The translations under genes and the position numbers were made by a program. Of a stretch of DNA of 64,000 bases, positions 36,961-44,753 are shown one piece after another. The notes under the pieces were generated by a model. The model searched no databases. It had not been told where the DNA came from and saw only the letters and a program-made list of their open reading frames with translations. The stretch is from Paracoccaceae bacterium (GTDB taxonomy: Bacteria; Pseudomonadota; Alphaproteobacteria; Rhodobacterales; Rhodobacteraceae): positions 46,669 through 110,668 of the forward strand of contig JAIXSA010000105.1 in assembly GCA_027484915.1 (NCBI GenBank), read 5' to 3'. Position 1 is the first letter of the stretch, and the number at the start of each line of letters is the position of its first letter.

Positions 36961-37410
36961 TCACCCCAGACACACCGCCAGAGACCCATCCTCCCGCCGC
37001 AGCCACAGCCCCTCGGGCGATGCCACGAACCAGCGCACCTCGCCAAGTGCCTTCATCCAGGCAGCCTCACGCTCCATCGCCACAGGGTCAGCACAGGCCA
37101 TTTCCGTCACCACCAGCGGGCCGAGGATCAACTCGCCTGCGTCCATCTCCGCCTCTCCGGTGAAGCGGTTGCAGCCCGTCGTCCCTTCGACCTTCCCATC
37201 AAAGCTGACCGACAGCGCCAGGCCCGCGCCCTCGGGGACCGGGGTGCCGTTGATCTCCAGCGGCACCCAGGTCCTGTCGGCAATCCGCCCGACCGAGACG
37301 GAGACGCCCGTCGCCGGATCGCCGTCAAAGACCGGCGGCAGGTCGCAGGCCAGCACCTGCGCAGGCTGCAGGGCCAGGGTGGCGGCCAGGGTCAGGGGCA
37401 GCAGGCGCAT
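36961..37410 (-). CDS. META-domain (HslJ-like) secreted protein
   Basis: 149 residues with an N-terminal signal (LLPLTLAATLALQPAQVLAC); the VLAC at its end could be a lipobox with Cys22 acylated, or a plain type I site. The body is one META/HslJ beta-domain: DRTWVPLEINGTPVPEG, then TTGCNRFTGEAEMDAGELILGPLVVTEMACADP, with the conserved Gly-Cys-Asn and the second Cys that form a disulfide. Members are stress-related envelope proteins of unclear function. The ATG at 37410 has a GGAG site. Confidence 0.83.
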   Translation of the reverse strand: MRLLPLTLAATLALQPAQVLACDLPPVFDGDPATGVSVSVGRIADRTWVPLEINGTPVPEGAGLALSVSFDGKVEGTTGCNRFTGEAEMDAGELILGPLVVTEMACADPVAMEREAAWMKALGEVRWFVASPEGLWLRREDGSLAVCLG

Positions 37411-37484
37411 AGGGGGTCTCCGGAAGTCACGGCCCACGCTGACAGCATCATCAAAGACCGCCAAGGCTGGCCTTCCCCACCCCA

Positions 37485-37525
37485 AACCAAAGGGCCGAGG
37501 CCCTTGCGGCCCCGGCCCCTTGGTT
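37485..37525 (-). terminator. Hairpin downstream of the TerC gene
   Basis: Near-perfect inverted repeat: AACCAA (37485-37490) with TTGGTT (37520-37525), extended by GGGCCG and GGCC blocks to about 18 pairs with two mismatches. It lies 70 bases after the terC stop on -, before the META gene, and can end that transcript although the T-run is weak. Confidence 0.5.
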
Positions 37526-37595
37526 AAGCGATCCTGAACGCTTACGCCCAAGCCCTTGATTTCCAAAGGCCCGCCAAACGCGCCGCGCGTGGCGC

Positions 37596-38255
37596 CTACA
37601 GCATCCCCATCAGCACCGGCTGAACCTCGTGCCAACCTTCCCACATCATCTTGAGGGCGACGTAGAGGATGATCAACAGCCCGATATAGGCGATCCAGCG
37701 GAACTTGTTCAGCAGGTTGGCGATGTAGGACGCGGCAAGGCCCATCATCGCGATCGACAGTGCCAGCCCGATGATCAGCACCGTCGGATGGTCCTTCGCC
37801 GCCCCGGCCACCGCCAGCACGTTGTCGAGGCTCATCGACACGTCCGCCACCACGATCTGCGTCGCGGCCTGGGCAAAGGTCTTGCGGGGCGCGTCGTCGG
37901 CCACCGCACCGTCCTTGTCGATGTCCTGGTTGGCCAGAGCCTCCATCGCCTCGATGTCATGCTCATGCGCCCCGGCGCGCAGTTCCTGCCACATCTTCCA
38001 GCAGACCCAGAGCAGCAGGATGCCCCCAGCCAGCAGCAGCCCCACGATGGCCAGCAGTTGCGTGGTGATCAGCGCGAAGCCGATCCGCATCACCGTGGCG
38101 GCCGCAATCCCGACCAGGATCGCCTTGGCCCGCTGTTCCTTGGCCAGACCCGCTGCAGCCAGACCGATGACGATGGCATTGTCGCCCGCCAGCACCAGAT
38201 CGATGCCGATGACCTGCATCAGGGCGATGAGACCCTCGTAGGTGAAGATTTCCAT
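37596..38255 (-). CDS. TerC/YjbE family integral membrane protein
   Basis: 219 residues with about seven membrane helices. The N-terminal VIGIDLVLAGDNAIVIG and the internal IVVADVSMSLDNVLAVAGAA are the paired Asp-containing TerC signatures thought to bind metal ions. A hydrophilic loop (HEHDIEAMEALANQDIDKDG, about 95-120) splits the two halves. Related proteins export manganese or couple metalation during secretion. The rlmJ gene is divergent, 94 bases away. Confidence 0.87.
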   Translation of the reverse strand: MEIFTYEGLIALMQVIGIDLVLAGDNAIVIGLAAAGLAKEQRAKAILVGIAAATVMRIGFALITTQLLAIVGLLLAGGILLLWVCWKMWQELRAGAHEHDIEAMEALANQDIDKDGAVADDAPRKTFAQAATQIVVADVSMSLDNVLAVAGAAKDHPTVLIIGLALSIAMMGLAASYIANLLNKFRWIAYIGLLIILYVALKMMWEGWHEVQPVLMGML

Positions 38256-38349
38256 GCCTGGCTCCCGTTCCGTTGTGCCGGTCCTACGCGGCTAACGCCC
38301 GGCGATCAAGGTCGGTTGCAGCTTTGCGTCGGGGCGGATAGGCAAGGAC

Positions 38350-39147
38350 ATGCTGTCCTATCAACACCTCTATCATGCCGGAAACCTCGCCGATGTGCAG
38401 AAGCACGCGGTGCTGGCCTGGGTGTTGGATTACCTGACCCGCAAGGACAAGCCGCTGACCTATATCGAGACCCACGCCGGTCGCGGGGTCTATGATCTGG
38501 GGGCCGACGAGGCGGTGAAGACCGGCGAAGCGGCGGCGGGGATCCAACTGGCCGAGGCGCTCTTTCCACCGGACCACCCCTACCGGCAGCGACTGGACGA
38601 GACGCGGGCCGCCTATGGTCCGATGGCCTATCCGGGCTCTCCGCTGATCGCCGCGCTGGGGCTGCGCGAGACGGACAGCCTTCATCTGGCCGAGCTCCAC
38701 CCGCAGGAGTTTGCACACCTGAAGGCGGAGGCAAGGCAGTGGGGGGCCAACGTCCACCAGCAGGACGGGTTCGAGCTGGCACTTGCGTTGACACCGCCCA
38801 CGCCGCGGCGGGGGCTGATGCTGATCGATCCGTCCTATGAGGTGAAGGCCGACTACGAAGCCATTCCGCGCCACATGGCGAACATCCACCGCAAATGGAA
38901 CGTGGGCATCCTGATCCTGTGGTATCCCATCCTGAAGGGCGGGGCGCATGGCCCGATGTTGAAGGCTTTGGAGGCGGCGTTCCCCGACGGCCTGCGGCAC
39001 GAGGTCCGCTTCCCTCCGGCCCGCGAGGGGCACCGGATGGAGGGGTCCGGGATTTTCCTCGTGAATGCCCCCTACGGACTGGACGAGGAGCTGGCATCGC
39101 TCACATCCCGGTTTGCCCGGCTTTCCAAGGCGGGCCCGAAGCCCTAG
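38350..39147 (+). CDS. rlmJ: 23S rRNA (adenine2030-N6)-methyltransferase
   Basis: A 265-residue SAM-dependent methyltransferase that modifies A2030 of 23S rRNA. MLSYQHLYHAGNLADVQKHAVLAWVL is the family N-terminus, YIETHAGRGVYDL is the SAM loop, and LIDPSYEVKADY carries the catalytic DPxY motif as DPSY. ILILWYPI near residue 195 completes the fold. Length is slightly below E. coli RlmJ (280). The TerB-like gene starts 9 bases after its stop, so they are probably one transcript. Confidence 0.92.
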   Translation: MLSYQHLYHAGNLADVQKHAVLAWVLDYLTRKDKPLTYIETHAGRGVYDLGADEAVKTGEAAAGIQLAEALFPPDHPYRQRLDETRAAYGPMAYPGSPLIAALGLRETDSLHLAELHPQEFAHLKAEARQWGANVHQQDGFELALALTPPTPRRGLMLIDPSYEVKADYEAIPRHMANIHRKWNVGILILWYPILKGGAHGPMLKALEAAFPDGLRHEVRFPPAREGHRMEGSGIFLVNAPYGLDEELASLTSRFARLSKAGPKP

Positions 39148-39156
39148 GTTCACCCC

Positions 39157-39591
39157 ATGATCGATCTTCTTCGCCGCCTGCTGGCCCCCGAACCCACCCG
39201 CCTGCCGGAACCCGACGCCCAGTTGGCGCTGGCGACGCTTCTGGTGCGCATTGCCCGCACCGACGGGCTTTACGCCGTCGAGGAGGTTGAGCGGATCGAC
39301 CGCGTCCTGTCGCACCGCTACGGGCTGGACCCCTTTGCAACGGCGAAGCTGCGGGCCGAGGCCGAGGATGTGGAGCAGGAGGCGCCGGACACCGTGCGCT
39401 TCACCCGGGCGCTGAAGGAGGCCGTGCCGCTGGAGGACCGGGCAGAGCTGATGACGGCGCTGTGGTCCGTCGCACTGGCAGATGGCCTGCGCGAGGCGCA
39501 CGAAGACCGGCTGATGCGGCTGGTGGCGAACCTTCTGGGCCTTACGGACGTGGAATCAGCTTTGGCGCGGCAGAAGGCCGAGCAGGAATGA
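39157..39591 (+). CDS. TerB-like (tellurite-resistance/co-chaperone DjlA N-domain type) protein
   Basis: A 144-residue all-helical protein. ALATLLVRIARTDGLYAVEEVERIDRVL and ALWSVALADGLREAHEDRLMRLVANLLGL are the two half-repeats of the TerB domain, each with the Asp-Gly turn followed by Glu that may bind a metal ion. It is encoded between rlmJ and the PhnD-like gene, and its stop overlaps the next start as ATGA. The function is unknown; many alphaproteobacteria have one. Confidence 0.83.
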   Translation: MIDLLRRLLAPEPTRLPEPDAQLALATLLVRIARTDGLYAVEEVERIDRVLSHRYGLDPFATAKLRAEAEDVEQEAPDTVRFTRALKEAVPLEDRAELMTALWSVALADGLREAHEDRLMRLVANLLGLTDVESALARQKAEQE

Positions 39592-40358
39592 TCGCAAGCC
39601 TTGGGATGTACGACTTCGGTGCTGCGATGGCTGCGAATGACCGGCTGTGGGCGCTGATCCGCACCGGACTGCGCGGCCGCGGGCTTGACGCGCCCAAGGC
39701 GCTGTCCCGGGGCGAGCCAGCCTATTGGCAGGCATGGACTTCCCCCGACCTGATCCTGTCGCAGACCTGCGGCTATCCGTTCCGGGCGCGGCTGCACGGC
39801 AAGGTGACCTATGTGGGCACCCCGGACTATGGGGTCGAGGGCTGCGCGCCGGGATTTTACAGGTCGGTCTTCGTGGCCCGTGCCGACGACCAACGTCGGA
39901 CGCTGGCCGAGTTCGACGGCGCGCAGTTCGCCTACAACGAGGCCCTGTCGCAATCGGGTTGGGCCGCGCCGCAGACCTTTGCGGCAAAGCTGGGAAGCAA
40001 GCTACGCCCCACCCTGCAGACCGGAGCGCACCGCCTCTCGGCCAGGGCCGTCGCCGAGGGTCGCGCCGACATCGCAGCATTGGACGCGGTCACCCACGCG
40101 CTTATGCAAGGCCAGGATCCCGAGGCCGAAGCTTTGCGCGTCGTTGCGCTGACCGACCCGACACCCGGCCTGCCCTACATCACTGCATTGGGGCGCGACC
40201 CGGAGCCGATTTTCGATGCTGTCAGCGAAGCCATCACGGCACTTGACCCCGAGGATCGCGCCACGCTGCGGCTGAAGGGGTTCCTCCGCGTGCCGGTCGC
40301 CGATTACCTTGCCGTGCCCAATCCGCCGTCACCCGAACAGATTGCCGACCCGATATGA
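39588..40358 (+). CDS. PhnD-like periplasmic-binding-protein fold, no signal peptide
   Basis: A 256-residue type 2 binding-protein fold related to phosphate/phosphonate-binding proteins: IASLGMYDF at the N-terminus, SQTCGYPF, VARADDQRRTLAEFDGAQFAYNEALSQSG, ADIAALDAVTHALM and TPGLPYITAL are typical segments. It starts directly with the first beta-strand, so it lacks an export signal and probably acts in the cytoplasm. The start overlaps the TerB-like stop as ATGA. The stop TGA is the first part of a TGATCAAATTA motif shared with 44585. It could be a soluble sensor or scavenger; the ligand is unknown. Confidence 0.78.
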   Translation: MIASLGMYDFGAAMAANDRLWALIRTGLRGRGLDAPKALSRGEPAYWQAWTSPDLILSQTCGYPFRARLHGKVTYVGTPDYGVEGCAPGFYRSVFVARADDQRRTLAEFDGAQFAYNEALSQSGWAAPQTFAAKLGSKLRPTLQTGAHRLSARAVAEGRADIAALDAVTHALMQGQDPEAEALRVVALTDPTPGLPYITALGRDPEPIFDAVSEAITALDPEDRATLRLKGFLRVPVADYLAVPNPPSPEQIADPI

Positions 40359-40444
40359 TCAAATTACCCGAGATGCGTCAGTCTACCGACCAAATCGCCG
40401 TTGCATTTGGCGCAGTTTCTGCGACCTACTGCCTGATCAAAACG
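40356..40444 (+). promoter_or_regulatory. Putative operator region of the ABC transporter operon
   Basis: TGATCAAATTACCCGAG at 40356-40372 and TGATCAAAACG at 40434-40444 flank the region upstream of the ATPase gene. The first shares its 11-base core TGATCAAATTA with 44585-44595 upstream of the glutamine-synthetase-like gene. TTTGATCAAA is palindromic, as expected for a dimeric regulator. Confidence 0.5.
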
Positions 40445-40463
40445 TCTTCGCTTCTGGACCACC

Positions 40464-41246
40464 ATGCCCGACGCAGCATCTGACACACCGGTCATCGAGA
40501 TCCGCGACCTGCACAAGAGCTACGGCCCGCTCGAAGTGCTGAAGGGCGTCGATCTGGTCGCGCCGCGCGGTCATGTTGTGTCGCTGATCGGCTCGTCCGG
40601 GTCGGGCAAGTCGACCCTGCTGCGCTGCTGCAACCTTCTGGAAGAAAGCCAGCAGGGCGAGATCCGGTTCGAGGGCGAAGCCGTGCGCTGGAAGGGCGAG
40701 GGCCACAACCGCCACCCCGCCGACCGCGATCAGGTGACGCGGATCCGCACGAACCTGTCGATGGTATTCCAGCAGTTCAACCTTTGGTCCCACCTGACCA
40801 TACTGCAGAACGTGATGGAGGCGCCGGTCACGGTGCTGAAGCGCGACCCGAAGGAGGTCGAGGAGAAAGCGCGGCACTACCTTGCTAAGGTAGGCATCGT
40901 CGAGAAGTGCGACGCCTGGCCCGCGCAGCTGTCGGGCGGCCAGCAACAGCGCGCCGCCATCGCGCGGGCGCTGTGCATGGAGCCGCGGGCGCTTTTGTTC
41001 GATGAGCCGACCAGTGCGCTGGACCCCGAGCTGGAGCAGGAGGTCGTCCGCGTGATCAAGGCCCTGGCCGACGAGGGGCGAACGATGCTTCTGGTCACGC
41101 ATGACATGAAGCTGGCGGCGGACACGTCCGACCATGTCATCTTCCTGCACAAGGGCAAGATCGAGGAACAAGGCCCGCCGGAAAGCCTGTTCGGCAATCC
41201 CCGCAGCGAGCGGCTGCGCGGGTTCCTGTCGGCGACTGCGGCCTGA
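40464..41246 (+). CDS. Polar amino acid/amine ABC transporter ATPase
   Basis: A 260-residue ABC ATPase of the HisP/GlnQ group. Walker A is GSSGSGKST at 43-51, the Q-loop is in VFQQFNLWSHLT, the signature is LSGGQQQR, Walker B is ALLFDEPTSALDPE and the H-loop is LVTHD. It powers uptake through the two permeases at 42791 and 43740. The stop shares a base with the start of the first binding protein (TGATG). The insertion RWKGEGHNRHPADRDQ after the Walker A domain is typical of arginine/histidine-type ATPases. Confidence 0.92.
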   Translation: MPDAASDTPVIEIRDLHKSYGPLEVLKGVDLVAPRGHVVSLIGSSGSGKSTLLRCCNLLEESQQGEIRFEGEAVRWKGEGHNRHPADRDQVTRIRTNLSMVFQQFNLWSHLTILQNVMEAPVTVLKRDPKEVEEKARHYLAKVGIVEKCDAWPAQLSGGQQQRAAIARALCMEPRALLFDEPTSALDPELEQEVVRVIKALADEGRTMLLVTHDMKLAADTSDHVIFLHKGKIEEQGPPESLFGNPRSERLRGFLSATAA

Positions 41247-41953
41247 TGTCCTGCGTAGGCGCGATCGCGATGGCCGTGACCGGGCTGGTCCTGGCCTCGT
41301 CCGAGCCGATCACCATCGGCACCGATGCGCCCTTTCCGGAATACACCTATGTCGATGCCTCGGGCACCATCACCGGTTACGAGCGTGACCTGATGGACGA
41401 GGTCTGCACCCGTGCGGCGCTGCGCTGCGATTGGGAACTGGCGAATTTCGACCAGCTGATCCCGGGCGTGATGTCGGGCCGCTTCGACGTTGTGCTGGGT
41501 GGCATGGCGGTGACGGACGAACGCCGTGTCTTGGTGGACTTCACCCAGTCCTACCACGGCACCGACCCCGAGGAATGGTACATCGGCCCGCCGGGCGCGC
41601 CAGCTCCCTCCGTGGCCCTGATCGGCGTGCAGTCGGGCACGGTGCATGAGGCGCATCTGCGCCGGATGGGGTACCGCTTCACCGCCTATCCGACGGAACA
41701 TCAGGTCCTGGCCGCGCTTACCGCGGGCGAGGTCGAGCTGGCGCTGGGACCGTTCCAGACCCGGCGCGACATCCAGGACTTTGTCGCCGCACGGGGGTTG
41801 GACTATCTGTATTCCGAAATGATCCCGGATGACGGCGTGGCGATGGCCGTCTGCAAGGGCAATACTGATCTTCTGGACACGCTGAATGGCGCGCTGGACG
41901 CGATGCGTCGCGACGGAACGCTTGCAAGCCTGGAAGACCGCTGGTTCGAATGA
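41246..41953 (+). CDS. Amino acid/amine ABC transporter substrate-binding protein (first)
   Basis: A 235-residue family 3 binding protein. A short hydrophobic N-terminus (AIAMAVTGLVLASSEP) is a weak signal peptide. The mature part runs ITIGTDAPFPEYTYVDASGTITGYERDLMDEV and then FDVVLGGMAVTDERR, the conserved ligand-binding blocks; two Cys pairs are visible (LMDEVCTRAALRC). It is coupled to the ATPase gene and followed 33 bases later by a second, related binding protein. Two different receptors for one permease pair would widen the substrate range. Confidence 0.86.
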   Translation: MSCVGAIAMAVTGLVLASSEPITIGTDAPFPEYTYVDASGTITGYERDLMDEVCTRAALRCDWELANFDQLIPGVMSGRFDVVLGGMAVTDERRVLVDFTQSYHGTDPEEWYIGPPGAPAPSVALIGVQSGTVHEAHLRRMGYRFTAYPTEHQVLAALTAGEVELALGPFQTRRDIQDFVAARGLDYLYSEMIPDDGVAMAVCKGNTDLLDTLNGALDAMRRDGTLASLEDRWFE

Positions 41954-41986
41954 TTTCATGCATCCAACGTTAAGGGAGACAACGGG

Positions 41987-42739
41987 ATGAAAAGACTGCT
42001 GATCGCGACCGCCCTGGTGACCATCGCCGGCGCGGCTTCTGCCCAGGACATCGTGCGTCTGGGGACCGAGGGGGCCTACCCTCCCTACAACTTCATCAAC
42101 GACGCGGGCGAAGTCGCCGGCTTCGAGCGCGAGTTCGGCGACGAGCTTTGCAAGCGCGCGGGCCTGACCTGCGAGTGGGTGACGAACGAGTGGGACTCGA
42201 TCATTCCGAACCTGCAGTCGGGCAACTACGATGTGATCATCGCGGGGATGAGCATCACCGACGAGCGTGAGGAAGTGATCGACTTCAGCCAGGGCTACCT
42301 GCCCCCGGCGTCCTCGGCCTATCTGGCGCTGTCGGCCGACACCGACCTGATGTCCGGCCCGGTTGCGGCGCAGACCTCGACCATCCAGGCTGCCTTCGTG
42401 GCAGAGAATGGGATGACCGTCGTGGAATACGCAACGCCCGAGGAAACCGTTGCGGCGGTGAAGAACGGCGAAGCGGTCGCCGTGCTGGCCGACAAGGACT
42501 ACCTCGTGCCGATCGCCGCGGAATCGGGCGGCGAACTGGTGCTCTTGGCCAAGGAAGAATCGATCGGCGGCGGCGTGGGCCTTGGCTTCCGCGACAGCGA
42601 CGACGATCTGCGCGGCAAGTTCGACGCCGCGATCAAGTCGATGAAGTGTGACGGCACGCTGGATGCGATGATCACCAAGGCCGAATACTTCGGGCCCGAG
42701 GCCAAGACCTGGGGCGACGCGGGCAAGGAAGGCTGCTAA
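41987..42739 (+). CDS. Amino acid/amine ABC transporter substrate-binding protein (second)
   Basis: A 250-residue family 3 solute-binding protein with a clear signal peptide (MKRLLIATALVTIAGAASA, cleavage near 19). IVRLGTEGAYPPYNFINDAGEVAGFEREFGDELC and YDVIIAGMSITDEREEVIDFS are the typical blocks for basic or amide amino acids. It is followed at once by a strong hairpin (42748-42769), which probably protects a short mRNA so that this protein exceeds the permeases in amount. Confidence 0.9.
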   Translation: MKRLLIATALVTIAGAASAQDIVRLGTEGAYPPYNFINDAGEVAGFEREFGDELCKRAGLTCEWVTNEWDSIIPNLQSGNYDVIIAGMSITDEREEVIDFSQGYLPPASSAYLALSADTDLMSGPVAAQTSTIQAAFVAENGMTVVEYATPEETVAAVKNGEAVAVLADKDYLVPIAAESGGELVLLAKEESIGGGVGLGFRDSDDDLRGKFDAAIKSMKCDGTLDAMITKAEYFGPEAKTWGDAGKEGC

Positions 42740-42747
42740 GCCTGACC

Positions 42748-42772
42748 GGGCGGGCCTTCGGGCCCGCCCTTT
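42748..42772 (+). terminator. UUCG-loop hairpin after the second binding protein
   Basis: GGGCGGGCC (42748-42756) and GGCCCGCCC (42761-42769) form a perfect 9-base-pair stem with a TTCG loop, followed by TTT. The strong stem and short T-run suggest partial termination or 3' end protection inside the operon, 19 bases before the next gene. Confidence 0.8.
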
Positions 42773-42790
42773 CCACGACGGGACCCGCGA

Positions 42791-43669
42791 ATGTTCGAAG
42801 CCTGCGCCGATCCGAAAGCCATCGAGGGCATGACCTGGACCGCTTGCTATTTGACCTCAGCCAAGCACATCGACTTCTACTGGTCCTTCCTGACCGTCCT
42901 TCTGCTGCTTCTGATCACCGCGCCGGCCGCGCTGGGGATGGGCTTCCTGGGCGCCACCGCCGCCCGGTCGCATATCCCGCCGGTCAGCTGGATCGGCAAG
43001 GTCTACATCTGGATGGTGCGCGGCGTGCCCGACATCATCTTCTTCCTCTTCTTCGTCATCGCGCTGGACCAGGCCATCGAATATTCGAAAAGCCTGATGG
43101 TCTGCCCCAGCCATGAATGGCCCTGGCAGGGCCTCGAGTTCCGCGTCTGCCCCGAGGCCAAGGTCCCGCTGGCCAAGTCTGCGCCCTTCTGGCACCAGGC
43201 CTACGGCTTCTTCCTGGCCGTGGTGACCTTCGCCATAGTCTTCGGTGCCTTCGTCGCCAACGTCATCTTCGGCGCGATGAACGCCGTTCCCCGCGCCCAG
43301 TTGGAGACCGCCGAGGCTTACGGAATGAGCCGCCGCCAGGTATTCCGCCGCATCCTGATCCCGCAAATGTGGGTTTATGCGCTGCCGGGCCTCGGGAACC
43401 TGTGGATGATCCTGATCAAGGCCACGCCGCTCCTGTTCCTCCTCGGCGTCAAGGACATCGTCTACTACGCGCGTGAGCTTGGGGGGTCGAAGACGCAAGC
43501 CTACGAATACCCGCACGGCGACTGGCGGCTTTACTACTTCCTCGGTCTGATGGTCTTCTATCTCGTCTTCACCCGCATCTCCGAAATCGGCATCTCGAAG
43601 CTGACGCGCCGTCTCAGCCACGGCCAGGCCACGGCGGGCGGCGAAGCCGTGCGGAGGGCCGCGGCATGA
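42791..43669 (+). CDS. Amino acid/amine ABC transporter permease (first)
   Basis: A 292-residue HisMQ-type permease with about five to six membrane helices. IPPVSWIGKVYIWMVRGVPDIIFFLFFVIAL is the start of the transmembrane core and ETAEAYGMSRRQVFRRILIPQMWVYALPGLGNLWMILIKATPLLFLLGV is the EAA loop that contacts the ATPase. A hydrophilic insert (about 100-135, with MVCPSHEWPWQGLEFRVCPE) is longer than in most family members and contains two Cys, perhaps a periplasmic disulfide. Confidence 0.88.
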   Translation: MFEACADPKAIEGMTWTACYLTSAKHIDFYWSFLTVLLLLLITAPAALGMGFLGATAARSHIPPVSWIGKVYIWMVRGVPDIIFFLFFVIALDQAIEYSKSLMVCPSHEWPWQGLEFRVCPEAKVPLAKSAPFWHQAYGFFLAVVTFAIVFGAFVANVIFGAMNAVPRAQLETAEAYGMSRRQVFRRILIPQMWVYALPGLGNLWMILIKATPLLFLLGVKDIVYYARELGGSKTQAYEYPHGDWRLYYFLGLMVFYLVFTRISEIGISKLTRRLSHGQATAGGEAVRRAAA

Positions 43670-43674
43670 GCGCG

Positions 43675-43718
43675 CAAAAGTTTTCGAAAACTTTTGCAAA
43701 TTCCTTCGAAGGAATTTG
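43675..43718. repeat. Paired perfect palindromes between permease genes, copy 2
   Basis: Two directly adjacent 22-base perfect palindromes. The first (43675-43696) has half-sites CAAAAGTTTTC and GAAAACTTTTG; the second (43697-43718) has CAAATTCCTTC and GAAGGAATTTG. The second matches the first hairpin of the pair at 17114-17137 in its outer arms. It sits in the 70-base gap between two permease genes of one operon and may control relative mRNA levels. Confidence 0.88.
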
Positions 43719-43739
43719 GCCCGGCTCGGAGGCGTCCGC

Positions 43740-44573
43740 ATGAGCATGACGTGCTGGGAAACCGTCCAGGCCTACGGCCTTCGCTCCATCGGGATCGGCG
43801 AGAACCTTCTGCCGCGCTCGGACTTCACGCTCTGCCAGCAGCTCACGCTGATCGGCTCGGGCATGATCTGGAACATCTACTTCGGGGTCCTGGCCCTGAC
43901 GGCCGGGTTCTTCCTGGCCAATGCCATCGCTCTGGCCCGGAACGCCCGGAACCCGCTGATCCGCAAGCCTGCCGAGTGGTATGTCTTTGTCTTCCGCGGC
44001 TCGCCCCTCTTCATCCAGTTCTTCCTGGCCTACGAGGCGCTGGTGCTTCTGCCCAAGGGTGGCGTCGATATCCTTGGCATCCACCTCAACACCGCCTGGA
44101 CCACCCGCGCCTGGGCGGGCGCGCTCTTGGTGCTGTTCCTGAACACCGCCGCCTATTCCGCCGAGATCTTCCACGGCGCCCTGAAGTCGATCCCGAAGGG
44201 CGACCTAGAGGCCGCCGAGGCCTATGGCCTGACCGGCTGGAAGAAGTTCATCCGGATCGAGTGGCCGACCATGCTGCGCCTTGGCTGGCCCGCCTACACG
44301 AACGAGGCGATCTTCCTGTTTCACGCGACGACGCTGGTCTTCTTCAGTGGCTTCCCGGCCTTCGCGCAGAAAGGCGACGCGCTTTATTACGCGAACTATT
44401 TCGCCGACAAGACCTTCAACCCCTTCATCCCCTATCCCATCGTCGCCTTCTATTTCATCCTGCTGACCTTGGCGGTGACCTTCTTCTACGGGCGGGTCAA
44501 CCGGCACCTCAACCGGCACCTGCCCTCGAACATCCGCAGCAAAATCCGCTTGCGTCCGCAGCTCATCCGATAG
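43740..44573 (+). CDS. Amino acid/amine ABC transporter permease (second)
   Basis: A 277-residue HisMQ-type permease. MIWNIYFGVLALTAGFFLANAIAL begins the core, YVFVFRGSPLFIQFFLAYEAL is the conserved segment, and EAAEAYGLTGWKKFIRIEWPTMLRLGWPAYTNEAIFLFHATTLVFFSGF is the EAA loop. The ATG at 43740 follows GGAGGCG; a TTG at 43716 would start within the palindrome. With the first permease it forms a heterodimer. The operon end is followed by a 180-base gap with a second TGATCAAATTA. Confidence 0.88.
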   Translation: MSMTCWETVQAYGLRSIGIGENLLPRSDFTLCQQLTLIGSGMIWNIYFGVLALTAGFFLANAIALARNARNPLIRKPAEWYVFVFRGSPLFIQFFLAYEALVLLPKGGVDILGIHLNTAWTTRAWAGALLVLFLNTAAYSAEIFHGALKSIPKGDLEAAEAYGLTGWKKFIRIEWPTMLRLGWPAYTNEAIFLFHATTLVFFSGFPAFAQKGDALYYANYFADKTFNPFIPYPIVAFYFILLTLAVTFFYGRVNRHLNRHLPSNIRSKIRLRPQLIR

Positions 44574-44584
44574 TAAGCTACTTT

Positions 44585-44601
44585 TGATCAAATTATTCGG
44601 G
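44585..44601 (+). promoter_or_regulatory. Putative operator upstream of the gamma-glutamylation operon
   Basis: TGATCAAATTATTCGGG, sharing the 11-base core and several following bases with 40356-40372. The extended palindrome TTTGATCAAA spans 44583-44592. The position, 150 to 170 bases before the first gene, fits a regulator site for the puu-like operon. Confidence 0.5.
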
Positions 44602-44753
44602 CACCCGCCCGGACCCCGCGGAAACGCCGAAAACAAGGCCCGCGGGGGTAGGAGATCGAAACCAGGGGAAGGACCAAGGGCATGGTCCCATCCTGCGCAG
44701 AGGGCGGCCTTAGGGTCGCGGGCGCGGGGGCCGTGCCTTTACCTCGTGACGAC

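Noticed and set aside
43716..43739. TTG start for the second permease
   Set aside because: It lies within the right arm of a palindrome, and the ATG at 43740 has GGAGG upstream.
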